Below are positions 4,593 to 10,346 of a DNA stretch of 10,346 bases, piece by piece. Where the stretch lies: positions 1 to 10,346 of the forward strand of contig JAFTKV010000114.1 of assembly GCA_017453085.1 (NCBI GenBank), read 5' to 3'. Each line of letters begins with the position of its first letter. Position 1 is the first letter of the stretch. The DNA is from Clostridia bacterium (GTDB lineage Bacteria > Bacillota > Clostridia > Oscillospirales > CAG-272). A program made the position numbers and the translations under genes. Below the pieces are notes generated by a model. The model had not been told where the DNA came from, made no database searches, and saw nothing but the letters and a program-made list of their open reading frames with translations.

Positions 4593-6305
4593 ATGAAAAA
4601 GCTGTGGATCATTCCCACCGTGATCGCCTTGATGCTGACACTGGCAATCTTCGCTCTGCCGATAAGCGCAGAGACGGTGATCTATTCCGGCTCTTGCGGC
4701 GAGGATCTGACCTGGACGCTGGACTCGGGCGGTACGCTGGTGATCAGCGGAACGGGGCCTATGGATTTTGACAACCATTTCCGCTGCTACGAGGAGACGG
4801 TTGCGCCTTCCAACAAATCTATATCCCCTTGGTATTATCTGCCATCGGGAACAGTGACCTCCGTGGAGATCCAAAACGGCGTGACCAATATTGCATACCG
4901 CGCCTTTCACGGGCTGCACGAGCTTACGTCTGTCAAAATCGCCGACAGCGTGACGGTCATCGAAACGGAGGCATTTTACTCCTGCGAATCGATAGAGACG
5001 GTGACCTTCGGTACAGGGCTGACCGAGATCCGCCGAAGTGCCTTCGGCTATTGCGAGGCACTGACCGACGCATATCTGCCCGACGGTCTGATCACCATCG
5101 AGGGCGACGCCTTTATGGGCTGCAATGCGCTGCAACGAGTGCGGATTCCCGCCTCGGTACAGGAGATTGGAAGCGATGCCTTCAAATGGTGCCGCCAGCT
5201 GCATACGGTAGCAGTGGAATCGCCCACCATTGCCAAGGCAGCTGCCGATTCCAGCGCGGTGGGGCAGCTGTTCTGCCATCCCATTCACGTTTGGGTGGGC
5301 AAATCGGTCACCTCTGTCGGAGCACAGATCCGCTCCCATTACGCGGCAGGAGAGACGGTCACCGAAAACGGCATTTCCTATACCGATTACGCCTACAAGC
5401 CTGCCGCCGATGCGGATTGGGAGATTGACGATGCGCATCACTTCCTGTCCTGCGACGGAGAAGGCTGCGGAGCGATCCTTTTCTCCCAGGCGCACGTTTG
5501 GGAGAACGATTGCGACGAGTATTGCAACGTGTGCAACTATTATTCAGAAAAATCCCACGGCGATTCCACCGCCTATTTGCCTGTCTCCGGCGGACATCAA
5601 TTGATCTGCGAATATTGCCGGGAGAAGCTCTCGTCCAAGGTGGAGCCTCACAATTGGGGAGACAGCTGCTGGGGCGAGGAATGCTCCGACTGCGGCGCGA
5701 CCCGTACCGCTCCCGGGCACGACTTCGGCGACTGGGAATCCGACAGCCTACAGCATCGCAGAGAGTGCGCCCGCTGCCATTGGGTAGAGCGGGGAGAGCA
5801 TTCGGGAGACGAGGTCTGCACCGATTGCGGATGGGTCAACGACGGTGCCAACGATCATATCTTCGGCGATATCCTGACCTACGATGAGAGCTTCCATTGG
5901 TGGCAATGCTCCCACTGCGATGCGATTATGGGCAAGGGACAGCACGTGATGGATGCGGGTGTGATGACCGTAGAGCCTACCGCCACCAAAGAGGGCGAGA
6001 TGCGCTACTCCTGTACCGAGTGCGATTACACCTTTACCGAGATCGTCCCGGCTTTGGGAGGCGTGACCGAGCCGCCTGCGACCGAGCCGATCCCTCCCGT
6101 CACCGAGGAGGCACCTCCAATCACCGAAAGCGGCAACCTCTATCCGCCAAGCGTTCCCTCCTTGGACGGGGAGTACACCGCAAAGCCGCAGATCAAGATC
6201 ATCTGGGCACCCGGGGCACTGCCCGCTATCATCGGAGGCGTTTTGCTGGCGGCGGTTGCCGTGATACTGCTGATCCTTTGGAAGAAAAAGAAGAAATCCC
6301 GCTGA
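4593..6305 (+). CDS. BspA-like leucine-rich repeat surface protein with Cys-rich repeats and C-terminal membrane anchor
   Basis: 570 residues. Signal peptide 1-26 (cleavage after PISA). Residues 32-60 form the module SGSCGEDLTWTLDSGGTL...ISGTGPM that often opens clostridial BspA-type proteins. About residues 87-215 hold four to five BspA/TpLRR-type repeats of 23 residues (xAFxxCxxLxxVxIPxxVxxI). About 285-490 is rich in Cys, His and Trp, with at least seven C-x2-C pairs (EYCNVC, CEYC, CSDC, CARC, CTDC, CSHC, CTEC), suggesting zinc-binding modules. A Pro/Thr/Glu linker leads to one helix (about 542-563) and a KKKKKSR tail, the layout of a membrane-anchored extracellular protein. AAGGAG six bases before the ATG at 4593 decides the start over an in-frame TTG at 4572. 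Likely adhesion or host/polymer binding, by family analogy only. Confidence 0.9.
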   Translation: MKKLWIIPTVIALMLTLAIFALPISAETVIYSGSCGEDLTWTLDSGGTLVISGTGPMDFDNHFRCYEETVAPSNKSISPWYYLPSGTVTSVEIQNGVTNIAYRAFHGLHELTSVKIADSVTVIETEAFYSCESIETVTFGTGLTEIRRSAFGYCEALTDAYLPDGLITIEGDAFMGCNALQRVRIPASVQEIGSDAFKWCRQLHTVAVESPTIAKAAADSSAVGQLFCHPIHVWVGKSVTSVGAQIRSHYAAGETVTENGISYTDYAYKPAADADWEIDDAHHFLSCDGEGCGAILFSQAHVWENDCDEYCNVCNYYSEKSHGDSTAYLPVSGGHQLICEYCREKLSSKVEPHNWGDSCWGEECSDCGATRTAPGHDFGDWESDSLQHRRECARCHWVERGEHSGDEVCTDCGWVNDGANDHIFGDILTYDESFHWWQCSHCDAIMGKGQHVMDAGVMTVEPTATKEGEMRYSCTECDYTFTEIVPALGGVTEPPATEPIPPVTEEAPPITESGNLYPPSVPSLDGEYTAKPQIKIIWAPGALPAIIGGVLLAAVAVILLILWKKKKKSR

Positions 6306-6314
6306 ATATGAACC

Positions 6315-6350
6315 GATCCCCGCAGATCCTGTCTGTGGGGATCTTCTTTT
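6315..6350 (+). terminator. Intrinsic terminator after BspA-like gene
   Basis: 12-bp stem GATCCCCGCAGA (6315-6326) / TCTGTGGGGATC (6332-6343) with one G-U pair, five-base loop, then TTCTTTT. Confidence 0.9.
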
Positions 6351-6402
6351 GGGTCGAAAGCTCCAACTTGGCGTGCTTTCGGCGCGTTTTTTTCCAAACC
6401 CT

Positions 6403-6431
6403 GCATGAAATCACCGCCCGACGCATACAGT
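6403..6431 (+). promoter_or_regulatory. Candidate SigE (mother-cell sporulation) promoter for spoIVA
   Basis: GCATGAA (6403-6409), 14-bp spacer, CATACAGT (6424-6431). The -10 matches the Bacillus SigE consensus CATACAnT exactly; the -35 matches the K-M-A-T-A-x-x pattern at most positions. No SigA promoter is visible here. In Bacillus subtilis spoIVA is transcribed by SigE, which fits. The predicted start near 6438 leaves room for AAAGGAG at 6450-6456. Confidence 0.75.
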
Positions 6432-6462
6432 GGACTACAATCGACTCATAAAGGAGACCCAT

Positions 6463-7941
6463 ATGAATCCTTCTACCGTATACGACGAGATCGCCGTCCG
6501 CACCGGCGGCAATATCTACATCGGCGTGGTGGGGCCGGTCCGCACGGGCAAATCCACCTTCATCAAACGGTTTCTGGAGACCGTCGTCCTGCCCGGCATC
6601 CCCGAATCCTACGACAGAGAGCGGGCTCGGGATGAGATGCCCCAATCGGCCGCCGGCAAGACGGTCATGACCACCGAGCCCAAGTTCATCCCCGACAACG
6701 GGGTGGAGATCGAGACAGCCGGCAAGATGCGCCTCTCGGTGAAGCTGGTGGACTGCGTGGGCTACATCGTCCCCGACGCGCTGGGGCAGACCGAGAACGG
6801 CAAGCCCCGCATGGTGATGACCCCCTGGAGCACGACTCCCCTCCCCTTCGGCGAGGCGGCGGAGATGGGCACCCGCAAGGTGATCACCGATCACTCCACC
6901 ATCGGCGTGCTGGTAACCACCGACGGCAGCGTGACCGAGCTCCCCCGTCAGGGCTACGAGGAGGCCGAGCGACGGGTCGCCGCCGAGCTGACCGCTCTGG
7001 GAAAGCCCTTCGTGGTGGTGCTCAACTCCGCTCACCCCGATGATCCTGCCTCCGAGGCGCTGGCGCTGGAACTGGAGGCGCGCTACAACGCTCCGGTTGC
7101 GCTGGTGAGCTGTCAGACCCTGGATGCCGACGACATCCTCCACATTCTGGAGCTGGTGCTCCATCAATTCCCTCTGCGGGAGGTGGGGGTAAAGCTGCCC
7201 GATTGGGTGAGCGTGCTGGAGCCCGACCATCCCGTGCGACGGGGCATTCAGGAGGCTCTGCTCTCCGCTGCCGCCAAGATCAGCCGTGTGGGGCAGGCCA
7301 AGGAGGTCTTCTCCACGCTGGCAGAGGCGGACTACATCGAGCGCGCTGAGCTGCGGGGGCTGGATCTGGGCATCGGACGCGCCGAGCTGGAGCTGACGCC
7401 GCCTCCCGCCCTCTACTATCAGGTGCTGTCCGGCTGGACGGGGCTTTCCATCGCCGACCAGCGGGAGCTGATCACCACCGTCCGTAATCTGGCGGGGATC
7501 AAGCGTCGCTACGACAAGATCGCAGGTGCGCTGGCGGCGGCAGAGGCCACCGGCTACGGCATCGTGGAGCCCGACGTCACCGAAATGCGGCTGGAGGAGC
7601 CCAAGATCGTCCACCATTCGGGCGGCTACGGGGTGAAGCTGAAGGCATCTGCGCCCTCTCTCCATCTGATCCGCACCAGCATCGAGACCGAGATCTCCCC
7701 CGTGGTGGGCACGCAACAGCAGAGCGAGGATCTGATCAAGTATCTCCTGTCGGAGTTCGAGGAAAATCCCGCCAGCATCTGGTCCACCAACCTCTTCGGC
7801 AAGACCCTCTACGAGCTGGTGAACGAGGGCATCCACCAAAAGCTGGCCGCCATGCCCGAAGATGCCCGCCTGAAGCTGGCCGATACCATCTCCCGCATCA
7901 TCAACGAAGGCAGCACAGGTCTGATTTGCATTTTGTTGTAG
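6463..7941 (+). CDS. spoIVA: Stage IV sporulation protein A, spore coat morphogenetic ATPase
   Basis: 492 residues, the same length as Bacillus subtilis SpoIVA, and alignable throughout. SpoIVA is a TRAFAC-class ATPase that polymerises on the mother-cell side of the forespore outer membrane to build the basement layer of the coat, anchored by SpoVM, and is also needed for cortex formation. Visible marks: TGGNIYIGVVGPVRTGKST with the Walker A lysine at K30, QSAAGKTVMTTEPKF, the Walker B-like LVDCVGY, TPW, GTRKVI-DHSTIGVLVTTDG, VVLNS, and the C-terminal INEGSTGLICILL. AAAGGAG six bases before the ATG fixes the start. It is preceded by a SigE-like promoter and followed by the compound hairpin element at 7945-8021. 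Neither truncation nor frameshift was seen. The upstream terminator isolates it, so expression should be sporulation-specific. Confidence 0.98.
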   Translation: MNPSTVYDEIAVRTGGNIYIGVVGPVRTGKSTFIKRFLETVVLPGIPESYDRERARDEMPQSAAGKTVMTTEPKFIPDNGVEIETAGKMRLSVKLVDCVGYIVPDALGQTENGKPRMVMTPWSTTPLPFGEAAEMGTRKVITDHSTIGVLVTTDGSVTELPRQGYEEAERRVAAELTALGKPFVVVLNSAHPDDPASEALALELEARYNAPVALVSCQTLDADDILHILELVLHQFPLREVGVKLPDWVSVLEPDHPVRRGIQEALLSAAAKISRVGQAKEVFSTLAEADYIERAELRGLDLGIGRAELELTPPPALYYQVLSGWTGLSIADQRELITTVRNLAGIKRRYDKIAGALAAAEATGYGIVEPDVTEMRLEEPKIVHHSGGYGVKLKASAPSLHLIRTSIETEISPVVGTQQQSEDLIKYLLSEFEENPASIWSTNLFGKTLYELVNEGIHQKLAAMPEDARLKLADTISRIINEGSTGLICILL

Positions 7942-7944
7942 TTT

Positions 7945-8021
7945 TTTGGGGAACTTTTTGAAAAAAGTTCCCCAAACCCCTCAAAAACTTCTATAAAAGG
8001 CGGCAAGTTCTTGCCGCCTTT
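7945..8021 (+). repeat. Compound two-hairpin element, copy 2 (probable spoIVA terminator)
   Basis: A perfect 32-nt palindrome (7945-7976; arm TTTGGGGAACTTTTT, loop GA) is followed by a 19-nt spacer containing CCCCTCAAAAACTTC. A 12-bp hairpin then follows: AAAGGCGGCAAG (7996-8007) / CTTGCCGCCTTT (8010-8021). It has the same architecture, loop and spacer style as 421-346 on the minus strand. It begins three bases after the spoIVA stop and probably ends or protects that transcript. Confidence 0.8.
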
Positions 8022-8053
8022 AGAGCCACATTTGAATGAAGAAAAGTTTTCGT

Positions 8054-8117
8054 CCACCTTTTTCAAAAGGTGGCGCCGTGGAGGGCGCGCAGCCCTCCTC
8101 GCCTTCCGCAGAAGGCG
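8054..8117. repeat. Cluster of three adjacent hairpins
   Basis: CCACCTTTT (8054-8062) / AAAAGGTGG (8065-8073), loop TC; GGAGGGC (8080-8086) / GCCCTCC (8092-8098); CGCCTTC (8100-8106) / GAAGGCG (8111-8117). The three stems are separated by six bases or fewer. The first has the same TTTT-TC-AAAA centre as the palindromes at 390-421 and 7945-7976. Probably a dispersed non-coding repeat; no convincing gene lies here. Confidence 0.65.
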
Positions 8118-8149
8118 AAACCCTCCTTCGGCGCTTTTCTTTTTGCCAA

Positions 8150-8204
8150 GCTTTTTCTTTTGCGCCTTCTTGGTCAAAAGAAAAAGCGGACGAACGCTTT
8201 CCGC
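8150..8204. repeat. 13-bp inverted repeat and adjoining small hairpin
   Basis: GCTTTTTCTTTTG (8150-8162) and its perfect complement (8175-8187), 12-base loop, within which CCAAG (8146-8150) / CTTGG (8169-8173) offers an alternative fold. GCGGA (8186-8190) / TCCGC (8200-8204) follows directly. These precede the ribosome binding site of the ylmC/ymxH gene and may affect readthrough from spoIVA. No clear promoter was found between 8022 and 8218. Confidence 0.55.
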
Positions 8205-8231
8205 AATCCTCTCCCTCGAAAGGATCACTCT

Positions 8232-8492
8232 ATGACCTGCTGCTACTCATCCCTCCGCGATAAAGAGATCATCTGCATCCAGGACGGCCGTCGGCTGGGC
8301 TTTGTGTGCGACCTGGAGCTGGATCCGGTCACCGGCAAGATCTGCGCTCTCATCGTTCCCGGCTCGGTGGGGCTGCTCTCCCTGGCAAGGCGCACCCGCT
8401 GCTGCATCCCCTGGGAGAACATCGTCCGCATCGGCGATGATATTATCTTAGTCAGCGGAGCGTTTCCCATAAATCCGCCGAGTAAAAAATAA
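8232..8492 (+). CDS. YlmC/YmxH family sporulation protein (PRC-barrel)
   Basis: 86 residues, the usual size. It matches the YlmC/YmxH family: L-DKEIICIQDGRRLGFVCDLELDPVTGKICALIVPG near residues 8-43, then RRTRCCIPWENIVRIGDDIILV (about 52-74). The fold is a small PRC-barrel; the family is tied to sporulation by its distribution and by the position of ylmC next to sigG in Bacillus, but its molecular role is not established. AAAGGA seven bases before the ATG at 8232 sets the start; a longer in-frame opening into the hairpin cluster upstream is not coding. It follows spoIVA in the same direction, about 290 bp away. A C-C pair (Cys3-Cys4) and another (Cys56-Cys57) are unusual for so small a protein. 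Confidence 0.9.
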   Translation: MTCCYSSLRDKEIICIQDGRRLGFVCDLELDPVTGKICALIVPGSVGLLSLARRTRCCIPWENIVRIGDDIILVSGAFPINPPSKK

Positions 8493-8522
8493 AAGCGAGC
8501 CCGCAAATGCGCGTAGAGATAA

Positions 8523-8557
8523 AAATCCCCCGACAGATTCTCGGTCTGTCGGGGTTC
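8523..8557. terminator. Bidirectional terminator between ylmC/ymxH and RAYT gene
   Basis: Stem CCCCGACAGA (8528-8537) / TCTGTCGGGG (8545-8554) with seven-base loop. TTCTGTT follows on the plus strand; on the minus strand the stem is followed by GATTTTTAT, the better U tract. It can serve both convergent genes. Confidence 0.8.
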
Positions 8558-8559
8558 TG

Positions 8560-9069
8560 TTATGGCGAATCGTCGGTATACAGTTCATCGTAATACCAAC
8601 GAGTCGGATTTTCGTGGATGTATCGCAAATGCGCTTCGTAATCCTCTCGATTTCGGATGACGTGATCGTTGAAACGAGATTGCCATATATTCTCACCATA
8701 TTCTTTGTTACAAAAACGCTTGAATGTCGCTACAAACCGCGAGACAACCGAATTTTGCCTTGTAGGGACCGGCGTCCTCGACGGTCCGCCTTGCCGCACT
8801 AACAATAACAGGTGAATGTGATTTGGCATAATGACGTATCGGTCTACCGATATATCTTCGTAGAAATCATTAAGTTGATTGATGATTTTGTCTGCAATCT
8901 CTCCGTGCGGTGCGAATTGTACGGACGGACCGTCGAGGACGCCGGTCCCTACAATGTTCGATAGCACAGATCGTCTGTTTTGCGTGCAGATCGTTAGAAA
9001 ATATGCGCCTGATGAATTGTAATCATAATCTTTTATCCTTGTTGGTTTTCGTTTGGGGAGTGAATTCAT
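8560..9069 (-). CDS. REP-associated tyrosine transposase (RAYT, Y1 HUH family)
   Basis: 169 residues. Single-domain Y1 transposase of the RAYT group: YFLTICTQNRR (23-33), YVIMPNHIHLLLLV (78-91) with the HUH histidines H84 and H86, WQSRFNDHVIRNREDYE (129-145) and RYIHENPTRW (149-158). Y150 is the candidate nucleophile: it aligns with Y115 of the E. coli RAYT, in the same YIxxNP context. Such enzymes bind and cleave REP hairpins marked by a 5' GTAG and are usually domesticated single-copy genes. Two inverted REP-like units lie inside this coding sequence (8760-8788 and 8926-8954), encoding GTGVLDGPS and GPSRTPVPT. The ATG at 9069 was preferred over an in-frame TTG at 9090 because GGAAGG lies about ten bases upstream. 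Lower GC than its neighbours. All key residues are present, so it is probably intact. Confidence 0.9.
   Translation of the reverse strand: MNSLPKRKPTRIKDYDYNSSGAYFLTICTQNRRSVLSNIVGTGVLDGPSVQFAPHGEIADKIINQLNDFYEDISVDRYVIMPNHIHLLLLVRQGGPSRTPVPTRQNSVVSRFVATFKRFCNKEYGENIWQSRFNDHVIRNREDYEAHLRYIHENPTRWYYDELYTDDSP
8760..8788 (+). repeat. REP-like unit inside RAYT gene, right-facing
   Basis: TT-GTAG (8762-8765) followed by the hairpin GGACCG (8766-8771) / CGGTCC (8782-8787). All 29 bases are an exact inverted copy of 8926-8954. GTAG at the foot of an imperfect hairpin is the known layout of REP sequences cut by RAYTs. Confidence 0.75.
8926..8954 (-). repeat. REP-like unit inside RAYT gene, left-facing
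   Basis: Exact inverted copy of 8760-8788; GTAG on the minus strand at 8952-8949. The two units point towards each other across 137 bp, an arrangement like a BIME pair. In the RAYT frame it reads IVGTGVLDGP. Confidence 0.75.
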
Positions 9070-9107
9070 CCGCCTCTGTTCCTTCCTCAAATGCTCTGTA
9101 AATATAC

Positions 9108-9138
9108 AACGGGAAACTCTTTGAAAAAGTTTCCCGTT
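9108..9138 (-). terminator. Palindromic hairpin after exported protein gene
   Basis: AACGGGAAACT (9108-9118) / AGTTTCCCGTT (9128-9138) with a largely pairing T/A centre. It starts six bases beyond the stop of the minus-strand gene at 9144. Same length class and AT centre as the palindromes at 390-421 and 7945-7976, but without the second hairpin. U-poor on the far side, so a weak or atypical terminator. Confidence 0.55.
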
Positions 9139-9143
9139 ATATG

Positions 9144-9539
9144 CTATTCTTCGCCATATGCGATCAGCAAGGTTTTCCCGGCTTCGCTCATATAAATCGT
9201 TTGATATTCATGCTCCTCAGGCGTGTTGCCCAAATCCACGAAAACAATTTTCCATACGCTCGCTTCAGAATCATAATAAGCGGTGCTATTGCTCCAATCT
9301 AAGGTGCACTCTTTTGCAGCTTGATCTACCGCATCCAAATCGGTGCTTATGAGGTATTCCAGCTCCGATGTGTTCACAAACCCATCGTACTGTACGTCCA
9401 CGGACTCTTCGGAATACAATTCCACTTCTTCGGCATAGGAAAAGGAAGGAACTTCTTCTTGGGTCTTGGGCGGTGCCGAGCACCCACGATAGGTAAACGT
9501 GAACAGCAAGGACAGCGCAAGGACAATGCATTTTGGCAT
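9144..9539 (-). CDS. Small exported protein, probable lipoprotein, unknown function
   Basis: 131 residues. The N-terminus (about 1-20) is hydrophobic and ends YRGC, so Cys20 may be lipidated, but the site lacks the usual small or aliphatic -3/-2 residues; treat it as a probable, atypical lipobox. The mature part is acidic (EEVELYSEESVD). The C-terminal half has the shape of a small domain in which an alpha helix (DLDAVDQAAKECT) is followed by TAYYDSEASVWKIVF and a final strand TIYMSEAGKTLLIAYGE. I recall comparable VWKVxF / GKTLLIVYGE domains in Firmicutes exported proteins of unknown function. AAGGAG lies nine bases before the ATG at 9539. It starts 60 bp after the stop of the kinase-like gene on the same strand, with no clear promoter between, so co-transcription is plausible. 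Confidence 0.7.
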   Translation of the reverse strand: MPKCIVLALSLLFTFTYRGCSAPPKTQEEVPSFSYAEEVELYSEESVDVQYDGFVNTSELEYLISTDLDAVDQAAKECTLDWSNSTAYYDSEASVWKIVFVDLGNTPEEHEYQTIYMSEAGKTLLIAYGEE

Positions 9540-9599
9540 ACAGTTCAGCTCCTTAATTCATTGAAATTCGATTGCCTCGTAAGGAACATATACGCTCTC

Positions 9600-10202
9600 T
9601 TATTCAATTCCCTTCAGCGCATCCAGGATGGCGTCGGCGCAGGCCTCGTAGCCGATGGCGGAGGAGTTCAAGCACAGGTCGTACTCGGTCATCTTGCCCC
9701 ATTGCTTGTCGGTGTGGAAGTTGTAATGATCCTTGCGCTGTTTGTCCTTCTTGGTGATGTAGGAAATGGCGTCCTTCTCGGCAACGCCGTCGGCTTCCAT
9801 AGCGCGCTTCACGCGGGCTTCCATGGAGGTGGCGTAGATAAAGACGTTCAGGAACTTGCAGTGATCCCGCAGAACGTAGTCTGCGCAGCGGCCGATGAGG
9901 ATACAGGGACCTGCATCCGCAAGGCGACGAATGGTCTCGGATTGAGCCTGGAAGATCGCGTAGGGGAGCATCTGCTGATTGGAGCCCACTCCCGCAGTGA
10001 CCGCCACCGAATACAGAAGGCTGCCCACCTTTTTTTCGTCGTAATCCTTCAGAACGCCGTGGCTGAGGCCGTATTCCTCGGCTGCCATTTGCAATAATCT
10101 GCCGTCGTAGAAGGGAATGGATAGACGCTCAGACAAAATGCGGGCAATTTCCCGACCTCCGCTGGCGTATTGACGGTTGATCACGATACAGATTTTGTCC
10201 AT
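9600..10202 (-). CDS. Cytidylate kinase-like family protein
   Basis: 200 residues of the cytidylate-kinase-like P-loop family common in Clostridia. Evidence: ICIVINRQYASGGREIARILSERLSIPFYD split as IVINRQYASGGREI (6-19; the variant nucleotide-binding loop of this group, with S14-G15-G16-R17-E18) and IPFYD (29-33), then a DE pair (55-56), CILIGRCADYVL (100-111), and a C-terminal KKDKQRKDHYNF-T-WG-YDLCLNSS segment with the lid arginine/lysine cluster. Family members are predicted NMP or small-molecule kinases; the substrate is not known, and this is not the housekeeping Cmk. The ATG at 10202 is preceded by AGGCAGGA and a perfect SigA promoter. Followed by the small exported protein, perhaps as an operon. 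Confidence 0.88.
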   Translation of the reverse strand: MDKICIVINRQYASGGREIARILSERLSIPFYDGRLLQMAAEEYGLSHGVLKDYDEKKVGSLLYSVAVTAGVGSNQQMLPYAIFQAQSETIRRLADAGPCILIGRCADYVLRDHCKFLNVFIYATSMEARVKRAMEADGVAEKDAISYITKKDKQRKDHYNFHTDKQWGKMTEYDLCLNSSAIGYEACADAILDALKGIE

Positions 10203-10242
10203 ATGTATATTCCTGCCTTTCGAGGATGATTTCTCTGATTCT

Positions 10243-10271
10243 ATTATACACAATTTTTGCCGTCTTGTCAA
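10243..10271 (-). promoter_or_regulatory. Consensus SigA promoter for kinase-like gene
   Basis: Minus strand TTGACA (10271-10266), 17-bp spacer, TATAAT (10248-10243), perfect consensus, 40 bp upstream of the ATG. The remaining 10272-10346 shows no gene. Confidence 0.9.
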
Positions 10272-10346
10272 CAGAATTTTTGTGAACAATTTCCACTGTC
10301 TGCAAATACTGATTGTCAGAATGGCTTCGTTATGATTTTTTATCAA

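Noticed and set aside
4551..5495. 314-codon minus-strand frame opposite the BspA-like gene
   Set aside because: Antisense to a well-supported exported protein; composition is that of a shadow frame.
6229..7839. 536-codon open frame on the minus strand opposite spoIVA
   Set aside because: It is antisense to an unmistakable full-length spoIVA; GC-rich codons on the sense strand leave the reverse frame open. The translation is rich in Gly/His/Gln/Arg with no domain pattern or ribosome binding site.
7942..8204. CRISPR array
   Set aside because: The hairpins differ in sequence and spacing; there are no identical direct repeats with regular spacers and no cas genes.
8011..8235. Several 70-140 codon plus-strand frames in the spoIVA-ylmC gap
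   Set aside because: They run through inverted repeats, are Arg/Pro/Phe-rich, overlap each other in all frames and lack ribosome binding sites. Only the ATG at 8232 is supported.
8560..9138. Complete insertion sequence around the transposase
   Set aside because: No terminal repeats or target duplications flank the gene; RAYTs are typically single genes without IS ends.
9321..10097. 258-codon plus-strand frame opposite the kinase-like gene
   Set aside because: Antisense shadow of the cytidylate-kinase-like gene, which has a perfect promoter and family motifs.

Overview
The window looks like a chromosomal segment of an endospore-forming member of the Clostridia, probably an Oscillospiraceae-like gut bacterium. 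The main evidence is a full-length spoIVA followed by a YlmC/YmxH-type sporulation gene, a BspA-like leucine-rich surface protein, two Gram-positive type lipoproteins, strong SigA promoters (TTGACA-N17-TATAAT) and AAGGAG ribosome binding sites. This genus-level guess is inference. Base composition is mosaic: spoIVA and the metallo-beta-lactamase-like lipoprotein use GC-rich codons, while the RAYT transposase and the gene at 9144-9539 look clearly AT-richer.

Layout. 1-1887 (minus) is an operon behind a consensus promoter: a membrane protein with a degenerate NERD-like domain and a zinc ribbon, overlapping by GTGA with a short chromate-transporter (CHR) protein. A hairpin-rich gap follows, then a second CHR protein that runs off the window. 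2017-3954 (plus) carries two separately promoted lipoproteins: one unrecognised with a possible discoidin-like domain, the other a ComEC-type metallo-beta-lactamase fold that has lost its metal ligands. 3972-4404 (minus) is a small beta-rich protein whose promoter is built into a 60-bp perfect palindrome with a TetR-type core. 4511-6350 (plus) is a BspA-like surface protein with its own promoter and terminator. 6403-8492 (plus) is the sporulation block: a SigE-type promoter, spoIVA, about 290 bp of stacked hairpins, then ylmC/ymxH. 8528-10271 (minus) holds a REP-associated tyrosine transposase (RAYT), a small exported protein and a cytidylate-kinase-like protein.

How the genes work together. 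SpoIVA is the ATPase that forms the basement layer of the spore coat, and the YlmC/YmxH protein is a small sporulation-associated PRC-barrel protein. The two short CHR proteins probably form one heteromeric transporter. The other proteins are mostly exported or membrane-anchored, and no shared pathway can be shown.

Most notable signals: (1) two inverted REP-like units, each GTAG plus hairpin, lying in frame inside the RAYT gene; (2) the 60-bp spacer-free palindrome overlapping a consensus promoter; (3) a two-hairpin compound element repeated in sense orientation after two unrelated genes; (4) a metallo-beta-lactamase-like lipoprotein with all canonical metal-binding histidines replaced. No tRNA, rRNA, CRISPR array or recognisable riboswitch was seen.
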